The position numbers and the translations under genes were made by a program. This document shows, in pieces, positions 1-4,752 of a stretch of 5,984 bases of DNA. Every line of letters begins with the position of its first letter. Position 1 is the first letter of the stretch. The DNA lies in assembly GCA_000433455.1 (NCBI GenBank), contig HF992476.1:2285-8268 (forward strand). Reading direction: 5' to 3'. This stretch comes from Mycoplasma sp. CAG:877 (GTDB taxonomy: Bacteria; Bacillota_I; Bacilli_A; RF39; UBA660). The notes beneath the pieces were generated by a model that was not told the DNA's origin, ran no database searches, and was given only the letters and a program-made list of their open reading frames with translations.

Positions 1-763
1 TATAAAAATATGTTTCATATTTATCTTCTATTTTTTTGTAACTAGAATTTTTTAACTCCTCTTTAGTATAACAATCATATTTTAAATTAAAACTCATTAA
101 ACCTTTTGTTGATGGTAATGGTTTTAATTCTCCATTTATTACTTTTGCTATTTCTTTGGTGTCTTCAATAAAATTTTGAGTAATAACAGGTGAATGAGTA
201 GCTATAATTACCTTTATTCCTTGATGTGATATTTTATTAAGAATTTTTCCAACTTTTATATATAAAGATGGATGTAAATGTTGTTCTGGTTCATCAATAA
301 CTAAGTATTCATAATTTTTGTTAGGGTTATCTTCTAATATTTTTGATATTAAAAGTAATTGCCCTAAAAATCTTTCGCCTGATCCAGGTTTTCCCCATTT
401 ATTAGAATCAGTTTTAATATCAGCAGAAATGATACCTTTATATGATTCCAAATTGTTATTTAAGGATATATTAAGAAAACTATTATTATTTATTGAACTC
501 AAATCAACTCCATCAATTTGTTCTTGAATTGCTTCTTTTGCCTTTGTGTTATCAAGTAATGAATTTAACCAAACAATAAGAGTAGATGTATCCGTTGAAT
601 TTTTTAGATTTTCATCTGCTTTCACTTCGTTAGTGACTAATATAGTTTTCTTTGCATTATCCCCCTTAATATCTTTTGAAATCATATAAGATTTTCCTTG
701 TGAATTTGTTCCAACTAAGGCTAAACGATCTAATTTTTTTTCTTCTAAGTAATCTAAAAACAT
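1..763 (-). CDS. ABC/AAA-type ATP-binding protein, 3' end outside window
   Basis: The minus-strand frame is open from ATG at 763-761 to the left edge (254 codons). The start follows AGGAGG by a short spacer. ATPase motifs occur in the order expected for ABC/SMC-like heads: Walker A GTNSQGKS (residues 18-25), a signature-like GSGERFLGQ (127-135), Walker B LVIDEPEQHLHP (154-165) and the switch histidine in IIATHSP (186-192). This fits the broad group of AAA_15/AAA_21 ATPases found in OLD-type nucleases and in defence or repair systems. Only about 100 residues separate Walker A from the signature, so there is no room for a long coiled coil as in RecN, RecF or SMC. The residues after 192 are not recognised, and any C-terminal TOPRIM or effector domain would lie off the window. 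The ATPase assignment is firm. The biological role is unknown, and defence or repair is only inferred from the family. It is transcribed away from the HAD-Nudix operon. Confidence 0.85.
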   Translation of the reverse strand, partial: MFLDYLEEKKLDRLALVGTNSQGKSYMISKDIKGDNAKKTILVTNEVKADENLKNSTDTSTLIVWLNSLLDNTKAKEAIQEQIDGVDLSSINNNSFLNISLNNNLESYKGIISADIKTDSNKWGKPGSGERFLGQLLLISKILEDNPNKNYEYLVIDEPEQHLHPSLYIKVGKILNKISHQGIKVIIATHSPVITQNFIEDTKEIAKVINGELKPLPSTKGLMSFNLKYDCYTKEELKNSSYKKIEDKYETYFY

Positions 764-803
764 AAAAACCTCCTACGTATATGTTAAAGCTCTAACTACT
801 GCC

Positions 804-832
804 ATTTTATAGGTTTAAAATTAGAAAGTCAA
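804..832 (-). promoter_or_regulatory. Sigma-A-type promoter of the ATPase gene
   Basis: On the minus strand, TTGACT (832-827) and TAAAAT (809-804) are separated by 17 bp. This is near consensus for the housekeeping sigma factor, with transcription expected to begin about 35 bp before the ATG at 763. The CIRCE element starts 7 bp upstream of the -35 box. Confidence 0.65.
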
Positions 833-838
833 TACTTT

Positions 839-865
839 TTAGCACTTATTTTTTACGAGTGCTAA
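839..865. promoter_or_regulatory. CIRCE operator (HrcA binding site)
   Basis: TTAGCACTT, nine bases, then GAGTGCTAA. The established CIRCE consensus is TTAGCACTC-N9-GAGTGCTAA, so the right arm is identical, the left arm differs only at its last base, and the spacer is exactly nine. HrcA represses class I heat-shock genes (groESL, hrcA-grpE-dnaK) through this site. Here it lies between a divergent ATPase gene and the HAD-Nudix operon, 70 bp before the HAD start codon and 7 bp upstream of the ATPase -35 box. Which side it controls is not decided by the sequence. A roadblock or promoter overlap on the plus strand is the more usual geometry. Confidence 0.88.
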
Positions 866-879
866 ATTATATATATTAA
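852..879 (+). promoter_or_regulatory. Possible promoter of the HAD-Nudix operon
   Basis: TTTACG (852-857) and TATTAA (874-879) with a 16 bp spacer give a modest match to the housekeeping consensus. The -35 box would fall in the CIRCE spacer and right arm, so HrcA would block it directly. The region is so AT-rich that other -10 boxes, for example TATATT at 872, are nearly as good. Confidence 0.3.
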
Positions 880-935
880 TAGTAAAATAAAGGAATCACA
901 AAAAATATGGGATAAATATATATGGAGATGTTTTT

Positions 936-1505
936 GTGAAGAAAGTTGAACTTGATTTAGATGGAGTTGTTTTTGACTCTGAAAATTTATATAGAGTATA
1001 TACAGAAATATATGATGTAGAAAAAAATGAAAAAGATACTATCATTGATAATACTCAAAAAGTTTTTCAAAAGCGATATAATTGGACAGAAGAAGAGTTT
1101 AAAGAATTTTATAATGAAAATGCAGAAAAAGTATTAACAACTGCTAATTTTATGACAGGTGTTGATATTGTATTAAATAAATTAAAAGATAAATTTGAAT
1201 TTATAGTTGTAACATCAAGAAATGATTTTGAAACAGAAATAGCTAGAGAAAAATTAAAACAAATAGGATTTGAAAATATAAAAATATTTAATAATGAACA
1301 TCATAAAATAGAAAGATTAATAGATGAAAATATTTCTTATATGATTGATGATGATAATGGAATATGTATCAATGCTTCAGATAATAATATATGTGCATTA
1401 TATTTTAAAAATAATGCTTCAAATAAAGTAGAAAAAGATAATGTTATTAATGCAAAAAATTGGGGTGAAATATATAAATTTCTTATGCTAAATGAAGGAG
1501 AATAA
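936..1505 (+). CDS. HAD-superfamily hydrolase, 5'-nucleotidase-like
   Basis: A 189-residue cytosolic protein. HAD motif I is DLDGVVFDS (residues 7-15), with D7 as nucleophile and D9 as acid/base. Motif II is the threonine or serine in VVTSR (91-95), a lysine in EHHKIERLI (K124) can serve as motif III, and motif IV is MIDDD (136-140), binding Mg2+. The small helical cap between residues 16 and 75 and the length are typical of the NT5C-like 5'(3')-deoxyribonucleotidase group, so nucleoside monophosphate dephosphorylation is the best guess. A sugar or cofactor phosphatase cannot be excluded. The start is GTG at 936, five bases after GGAGATG; nearby upstream ATGs are out of frame. It is the first gene of an operon with the Nudix gene, whose ribosome binding site lies inside its last codons, so the two are probably translationally coupled. 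CIRCE lies upstream. Confidence 0.85.
   Translation: MKKVELDLDGVVFDSENLYRVYTEIYDVEKNEKDTIIDNTQKVFQKRYNWTEEEFKEFYNENAEKVLTTANFMTGVDIVLNKLKDKFEFIVVTSRNDFETEIAREKLKQIGFENIKIFNNEHHKIERLIDENISYMIDDDNGICINASDNNICALYFKNNASNKVEKDNVINAKNWGEIYKFLMLNEGE
1495..1500 (+). promoter_or_regulatory. Ribosome binding site that sets the Nudix start
   Basis: AAGGAG inside the last codons of the HAD gene sits six bases before ATG at 1507. The longer frame beginning at ATG 1492 would overlap this site and has no binding site of its own, so 1507 is preferred. Confidence 0.8.
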
Positions 1506-1506
1506 T

Positions 1507-2079
1507 ATGAAATATAAAAAAATGAGAGAATACACTCATGAAGAATTTGTTGAGTTAGTTAAAAGTTTAAGTGAAGAAGAATTATTAGAATTAAGTGCAA
1601 ATTATGGTGGTTATCCTGTATTATTTAGAATGGCTTTAGATAAAGAATTATCACATATACCTTTTATACAAACAGGAGCTGCTATTATAATTAGAAATAA
1701 AAATGGTCAAATACTTTTACAAGAAAGAACTGATAGAGATAAATGGGGACTTCCTGGTGGATGCCAAGATTTAGGAGAAGACTTAAGATTTACAGCAGTA
1801 AGAGAGGCATTTGAAGAAACAGGAATTAAGCTAGATCCAAACGATATTAAATTAATTGATACTTTATCAGGTGAATCTAGAAAGAATAGTTATCCAAATG
1901 GAGATATTGTTTATAATAATACTTCATTATATTTAGCTGATGTATCAATGAAAGATGCTTTAAATTTAAAAGGTGACTCTGAAACTAAGAGATTAAGATT
2001 CTTCAATATTGAAGATGTACCAGAAAATTTAATGGATGTAGATTTAATAAAATCATATATGAATTACATTAATAACTAA
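1507..2079 (+). CDS. Nudix hydrolase
   Basis: A 190-residue cytosolic protein starting one base after the HAD stop codon. The complete Nudix box occupies residues 85-107 and fits G-x5-E-x7-R-E-x2-E-E-x-G-U: G85, E91, R99, E100, E103, E104, G106, I107. The glutamates coordinate the metal ions that drive cleavage of a nucleoside diphosphate linked to another group. It is preceded by a strand with ILLQERTD and by KWGLPGG, usual for the family. About 50 helical residues (acidic, EEF/EEELLEL) precede the Nudix fold, which often helps dimerisation or substrate choice. The substrate (oxidised dNTP, ADP-ribose, NADH, dinucleoside polyphosphate) cannot be read from the sequence. Pairing with a nucleotidase-like HAD protein suggests stepwise breakdown of a nucleotide: Nudix releases a monophosphate and HAD removes the last phosphate. 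That is inference. Confidence 0.92.
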   Translation: MKYKKMREYTHEEFVELVKSLSEEELLELSANYGGYPVLFRMALDKELSHIPFIQTGAAIIIRNKNGQILLQERTDRDKWGLPGGCQDLGEDLRFTAVREAFEETGIKLDPNDIKLIDTLSGESRKNSYPNGDIVYNNTSLYLADVSMKDALNLKGDSETKRLRFFNIEDVPENLMDVDLIKSYMNYINN

Positions 2080-2091
2080 TATTCATAAAAT

Positions 2092-2117
2092 GTTTGGAAT
2101 ATTTTGATATTCCAAAC
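2092..2117 (+). terminator. Strong hairpin after the HAD-Nudix operon
   Basis: A perfect 11 bp stem (GTTTGGAATAT with ATATTCCAAAC) with a TTTG loop, 13 bases after the Nudix stop. There is no U tract directly after it, so it may act as a 3' stabiliser or transcription pause together with the next hairpin. Confidence 0.6.
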
Positions 2118-2121
2118 TATC

Positions 2122-2148
2122 AAGCAGATGAAAAATTCTGCTTTTCTT
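2122..2148 (+). terminator. Intrinsic terminator of the HAD-Nudix operon
   Basis: AAGCAGA pairs with TCTGCTT around an eight-base loop (2129-2136), followed by TTCTT. It is a typical short Rho-independent terminator and lies directly against the -10 box of the next gene. Confidence 0.7.
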
Positions 2149-2149
2149 G

Positions 2150-2158
2150 TGATATAAT
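2150..2158 (+). promoter_or_regulatory. Extended -10 promoter of the nuclease-like gene
   Basis: TGATATAAT is a perfect TATAAT (2153-2158) with the TGn extension. No good -35 box exists, because the expected position falls in the preceding terminator loop. Extended -10 promoters can work without one. The ribosome binding site AGGAG at 2171-2175 follows. Confidence 0.6.
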
Positions 2159-2182
2159 GTTTTTAAAGAGAGGAGTAATAAT

Positions 2183-3016
2183 ATGTATACAGTTTCTCTA
2201 AGAGCAAAAACTTATAAACAACCGAGAGGTGGTTTTATATCTCCTAAAAGTTTTGAAGAATATGAAATATTTGAATTTGAAAAATTATATGATGAAGAAA
2301 ATATAAGTCCATCCATTGTTGGAACAGTAGTAGATTATATGACTAGATTTATATTAAATGATAATAAAGAAGAAGCCTTTAAAATATCCTTAATAGGTGC
2401 AGAAAGATTAAGTGAAAATGATTTAAATAAAGCAAAAAAACTATTGGAAAATATAAATGGATTAGATAATGACTCACTAACCAATGCTTGTAAATTAGTT
2501 GGTTATGATACTGTTTTAAGAGCCGGAGCACACACTTATAGACCAATAGAAGAAATTAATCCTGACAGCAAAACATTATTTAACATATTAATTATGATTA
2601 AAAGAAGTGAAGAATTTTTTCATGAATACGGTCCTGTTATTCTGGATGGATTCAGTTTTTTAGGTGGCTACACTAAGACAGTAATTTTTGGCGATGCAGA
2701 TTTTTTAACTGAAGACACTATATGGGATTTTAAAGTATCTAAAAATGGATTAAAATCAGCACAAACACTTCAGTTATATATGTATTATCTTATGGGGTGT
2801 AGAACAATTAAACTAAATGCAGAATATGATTTTAAAAATAAAATTAAAAAATTAGGATTTTTTAACCCTAGATTATCAAAAGTATATATTAAAAACATTT
2901 CAACTATTGATGAAGATACTAAAGCAGAAGTTGAGAGCAAAGTAATTGGTTATAAAGATAAAGAAATAGATCCACATTTAAAAATGATATTAGAAAAAAT
3001 GAAAAACAAAAAATAA
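2183..3016 (+). CDS. Putative PD-(D/E)XK (RecB-like) nuclease-fold protein
   Basis: A 277-residue soluble protein starting seven bases after AGGAG. The C-terminal half carries a RecB/Cas4-like signature: GDADFL (170-175, acidic metal ligand D171 or D173), then IWDFKVS (180-186) giving the D-x-K pair D182 and K184, then Q194 and Q197 in a helix QTLQLYMYYLMG, matching the Q-x-x-Y helix that follows the active site in these nucleases. SPSIVGTVVDYMTRF (42-56) resembles the N-terminal helix of such enzymes. The fold is therefore likely metal-dependent DNA cutting or binding, but no helicase or partner gene is adjacent. It is flanked by terminators on both sides, so it is probably its own transcription unit. 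A protein that keeps the fold for another purpose is possible. I do not recognise a named family. Confidence 0.7.
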   Translation: MYTVSLRAKTYKQPRGGFISPKSFEEYEIFEFEKLYDEENISPSIVGTVVDYMTRFILNDNKEEAFKISLIGAERLSENDLNKAKKLLENINGLDNDSLTNACKLVGYDTVLRAGAHTYRPIEEINPDSKTLFNILIMIKRSEEFFHEYGPVILDGFSFLGGYTKTVIFGDADFLTEDTIWDFKVSKNGLKSAQTLQLYMYYLMGCRTIKLNAEYDFKNKIKKLGFFNPRLSKVYIKNISTIDEDTKAEVESKVIGYKDKEIDPHLKMILEKMKNKK

Positions 3017-3018
3017 AG

Positions 3019-3044
3019 AATCATCATTTTGTGATGATTTTTTT
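3019..3044 (+). terminator. Intrinsic terminator after the nuclease-like gene, perhaps bidirectional
   Basis: AATCATCA (3019-3026) pairs with TGATGATT (3032-3039) around TTTTG, followed by a T run. On the minus strand the same stem is followed by CTTTATTTTTT, so it could also stop transcripts coming from the minus-strand ORFs at 3281-3814. Confidence 0.8.
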
Positions 3045-3280
3045 GTATCCATAAATATGGTTATATGATATTTATTAACATCCCACTATTTTTATCAATT
3101 TTATCAAATTGGGACATGGATATCCCTAGTATATATAAAGAAAAAAAGACATCACAAACTTGTTTTGGGATTAATTTTGCAAGTGTAAAATAAGTTTGGT
3201 ACCACTAAAAACATAGATTTTATATAGGTGAAATGTATGTGATGGTACCATCATCTTATCCTGATAAAAAAACATAACAA
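3045..3280. other. Non-coding gap between convergent genes
   Basis: No ORF with a ribosome binding site is found on either strand. The stretch holds small palindromes (GGATATCC at 3118-3125; ACTTG and CAAGT arms near 3158-3184) and the TGGTACCA repeats described separately. On the minus strand there are stop-broken frames up to about 45 codons, for example about 3063-3200. They could be the remains of a decayed gene but match nothing I recognise. Confidence 0.5.
3197..3253. repeat. Paired TGGTACCA palindromes forming an imperfect inverted repeat
   Basis: TGGTACCA occurs at 3197-3204 and 3243-3250. The second copy sits in a perfect 14 bp palindrome, TGATGGTACCATCA (3240-3253). Between them, ACATA (3211-3215) and TATGT (3236-3240) also pair, so the unit can fold as one long stem with an uneven internal loop. 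It could be an operator pair, a small-RNA stem or the end of a lost mobile element. Confidence 0.55.
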
Positions 3281-3478
3281 TTATGGCATTTTTGGGATAA
3301 ATAAGACTTCATCTATAAACTTATTATCTAGTATAATTGTTCCTACTAATACACCTTGATTAGCTACTTGATTATTTATTTGTTCTTTAAAGTCATCGTG
3401 AATATTATGATTACTATTTAAGTAATCTTCTACACTAATTGAATTATAGTTTTCATATAAAGTAAGTAATGCATCCAT
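3281..3478 (-). CDS. Small unknown protein, possibly the C-terminal part of the upstream ORF
   Basis: A 65-residue frame (acidic N-terminal half, then GVLVGTIILDNKFIDEVLFIP, which looks like two strands) with no recognised domain, signal peptide or membrane helix. It begins at ATG 3478, only nine bases after the TAA of the 108-residue ORF, and in the same reading frame. No proper Shine-Dalgarno sequence precedes it: the nearest GAG ends two bases before ATG. It is either translated by coupling and re-initiation, or is the second half of a 177-residue gene broken by one stop codon. I cannot assign a function. The reading frame itself is plausible because its composition resembles the neighbouring genes. 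Confidence 0.5.
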   Translation of the reverse strand: MDALLTLYENYNSISVEDYLNSNHNIHDDFKEQINNQVANQGVLVGTIILDNKFIDEVLFIPKMP

Positions 3479-3487
3479 ATCTCTAAT

Positions 3488-3814
3488 TTATTTATATTCA
3501 AATCCTTTATAATCTTCTCTTAAAGATAACATTAAATCATTTAAGAATTCATCGGCATTTTTATTAAATGTTTGTTTTGTTTGATGATTTATAAAATTAT
3601 TTCCTTTAACACGATCTTCAGGATATTCATAAAATTCAATTATTTTAGTTTTATAAAATAATAAATATCTTATAGGGATAATAGTTTCAATATTAGTAGG
3701 TTCAAGTACATTTATTTTGCCACTAGTTATTTGTACTTTATATGGATGAGTAGAACTAATTGCCTTTAATGTCCTTTGACTTGAATTTAATTCTTGTAAT
3801 AATTTTACTTTCAT
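3488..3814 (-). CDS. Small unknown protein with a structured leader
   Basis: A 108-residue soluble protein, mixed alpha/beta by eye, with no motif I recognise (landmarks: FYEYPEDR near residues 61-68, a helical C-terminus ending GFEYK). The open frame extends back to 3895, but that extension only translates an intrinsic terminator hairpin. AAAGGAGG (3833-3826) lies 11 bases before ATG 3814, so 3814 is chosen. The gene has its own promoter near 3972 and a leader of about 150 nt with a terminator and a hairpin around the ribosome binding site, which implies tight control of expression. The 65-residue ORF follows in the same frame after TAA. The combination of a short gene behind a leader terminator is also seen in toxin-antitoxin and resistance loci, but no family resemblance was found. 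Confidence 0.6.
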   Translation of the reverse strand: MKVKLLQELNSSQRTLKAISSTHPYKVQITSGKINVLEPTNIETIIPIRYLLFYKTKIIEFYEYPEDRVKGNNFINHQTKQTFNKNADEFLNDLMLSLREDYKGFEYK

Positions 3815-3819
3815 AGAAA

Positions 3820-3852
3820 AAAGTGCCTCCTTTCTACAAAAGAAAACACTTT
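3820..3852 (-). promoter_or_regulatory. Hairpin that holds the Shine-Dalgarno sequence in its internal loop
   Basis: On the minus strand AAAGTG (3852-3847) pairs with CACTTT (3825-3820), and inside it TTTCT (3845-3841) pairs with AGAAA (3835-3831) around TTTGT. The unpaired bulge on the 3' side is exactly GGAGG (3830-3826), the ribosome binding site of the 108-residue ORF. The stem is followed by a T run, so it could also weakly terminate. Confidence 0.6.
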
Positions 3853-3853
3853 G

Positions 3854-3887
3854 AAAAATAAAAAGTACATCATTTCTGACGTACTTT
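3854..3887 (-). terminator. Leader (attenuator-like) intrinsic terminator upstream of the 108-residue ORF
   Basis: On the minus strand AAAGTAC pairs with GTACTTT, extended by a G-U pair and TCA/TGA, closing a GAAA tetraloop (11 pairs in all), followed directly by TTATTTTT. It lies between the promoter near 3972 and the start codon at 3814, so it would stop most transcripts before the gene unless relieved. Confidence 0.75.
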
Positions 3888-3971
3888 GAATTCAAATGGA
3901 GCCCTTAAGGTTCTGGTAAAACAACCATTAAAAGCAATAATTATAGGCAGTAATAACTACTAACTAAAATT

Positions 3972-4002
3972 AGTATAACATGATTTCAGTAAAATTAACC
4001 AA
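3972..4002 (-). promoter_or_regulatory. Promoter of the minus-strand small ORFs
   Basis: TATACT (3977-3972) carries a TGn extension (TG at 3980-3979). A weak -35, TTGGTT (4002-3997), lies 19 bp upstream. Transcription would start near 3965, giving a leader of about 150 nt. Confidence 0.5.
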
Positions 4003-4028
4003 CATTTTAATATTTTAAGTAAATAAAA

Positions 4029-4037
4029 TGATATAAT
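4029..4037 (+). promoter_or_regulatory. Extended -10 promoter of the three-gene immunity-like operon
   Basis: TGATATAAT gives a perfect TATAAT (4032-4037) with the TGn extension and no clear -35 box. It has the same form as the promoter at 2150-2158. It diverges from the minus-strand promoter at 3972. Confidence 0.6.
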
Positions 4038-4080
4038 ATAAACTGAAAGACAAATAGTAATTTGAAAGTGAGTGATACAA

Positions 4081-4365
4081 ATGCAATTATTTAGAAAATT
4101 TCCGTTTAAAGATAAGCCTAATATTGCGTGTATAACTTGTTCTCATATTCTTGACGAAAATAAACCAATATTATATGTAAGTCATGATTATGATGATGGA
4201 TGTTGGCAATTTTTATGTGGGAAAGAACATGGTATAAAAGATTCAAGAGTAGTTGCTCTAAGTGAAATATATAAGCTTGATAAATCAATTCAAGAGATAG
4301 TACATTTAGAGCAAGGTAAGAGTGCTTACAGGAATAATAAAAAAAGCAAATGGATCATTAATTAA
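4081..4365 (+). CDS. DUF2185/Imm33-like small protein
   Basis: A 94-residue cytosolic protein. The central part, ITCSHILDENKPILYVSHD (18-36) followed by DDGCWQFLCG (38-47), then VVALSEIYKLD (57-67) and a C-terminal G-x-x-A-x-R (79-84) ending near a tryptophan, follows the layout I associate with DUF2185 (Imm33) proteins, which are found among immunity proteins of polymorphic toxin systems. This is recall of a pattern, not a search result. Four cysteines (17, 20, 41, 46) might bind a metal, but this is unproven. ATG 4081 is chosen because GAGTG lies a few bases upstream; GTG at 4072 would add three residues and is possible. It is the first gene of a three-gene set with gaps of 18 and 24 bp. 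No toxin gene precedes it, so it would be an orphan immunity gene. Confidence 0.65.
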   Translation: MQLFRKFPFKDKPNIACITCSHILDENKPILYVSHDYDDGCWQFLCGKEHGIKDSRVVALSEIYKLDKSIQEIVHLEQGKSAYRNNKKSKWIIN

Positions 4366-4383
4366 ATTTAGGAGTGTGATTAT

Positions 4384-4728
4384 ATGACTGCTGAAGCATT
4401 ATTAAATGATTTATATGAAAAATATGGGGATGATTTTAACTGGTATATGCCATCTTTTATAGATAAAACATATATGCAGGAAGCAAAAAAAGAAATAAAG
4501 GTTGGGCATTTTCTTTATGGTAAAACATTATATTCTGTATTTAAACGCAAAGATAATAATGATGTAATATTTGTTACAGGCAATAAGGGAAAAGATTTAT
4601 ATATATTAGTGCATTTAATTTATGAAGAAAATAAAGATGCAAATTATCCAAAATACAAATTGTTAAATGATATTTATGAAGTAAAAGAATATTTGATAAA
4701 GCAATATGTAAATAAAATTAATTATTAA
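4384..4728 (+). CDS. Small unknown protein, immunity-like context
   Basis: A 114-residue soluble protein starting nine bases after AGGAG (4370-4374). It has an N-terminal helix (AEALLNDLYEKYG), a GHFLYGKTLYSVFKRKDNND segment (41-60), then DVIFVTG (60-66) and DLYILVHLIY (71-80), which look like paired strands of an alpha/beta sandwich, and a basic C-terminal helix. I do not recognise a named family. The pattern of a charged turn, VIF-TG strand, I-HL-Y strand and Y-P-x-Y is what I expect in small single-domain proteins of immunity gene arrays, so the role is inferred from neighbours only. There is no signal peptide, membrane segment or catalytic motif. Confidence 0.7.
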   Translation: MTAEALLNDLYEKYGDDFNWYMPSFIDKTYMQEAKKEIKVGHFLYGKTLYSVFKRKDNNDVIFVTGNKGKDLYILVHLIYEENKDANYPKYKLLNDIYEVKEYLIKQYVNKINY

Positions 4729-4752
4729 ATTATAATCGTGAAGGAGACAATT

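Noticed and set aside
318..527. A 69-codon plus-strand open frame
   Set aside because: It lies wholly opposite the minus-strand ATPase gene, including its signature motif, has no ribosome binding site and no protein-like motif; it is a shadow frame.
1492..1506. Longer Nudix start at ATG 1492
   Set aside because: It overlaps the HAD gene's last codons and contains the AAGGAG that serves ATG 1507; nothing upstream of 1492 resembles a binding site.
3171..3275. A 34-residue minus-strand ORF
   Set aside because: It has no ribosome binding site, covers the TGGTACCA palindromes and shows no recognisable protein pattern.
3815..3895. Longer start at 3895 for the 108-residue minus-strand ORF
   Set aside because: The extra 27 codons translate an intrinsic terminator and the Shine-Dalgarno hairpin; the real binding site AAAGGAGG is inside this extension.
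3488..3965. Type III toxin-antitoxin locus (RNA antitoxin repeats, terminator, toxin)
   Set aside because: The order promoter, leader, terminator, small gene fits, but the leader has no tandem repeats and the protein does not resemble ToxN, CptN or TenpN families as I know them.
4738..4752. GTG start at 4738 for the 117-residue ORF
   Set aside because: It would place the AAGGAG site inside the coding region; ATG 4753 is spaced correctly from it.
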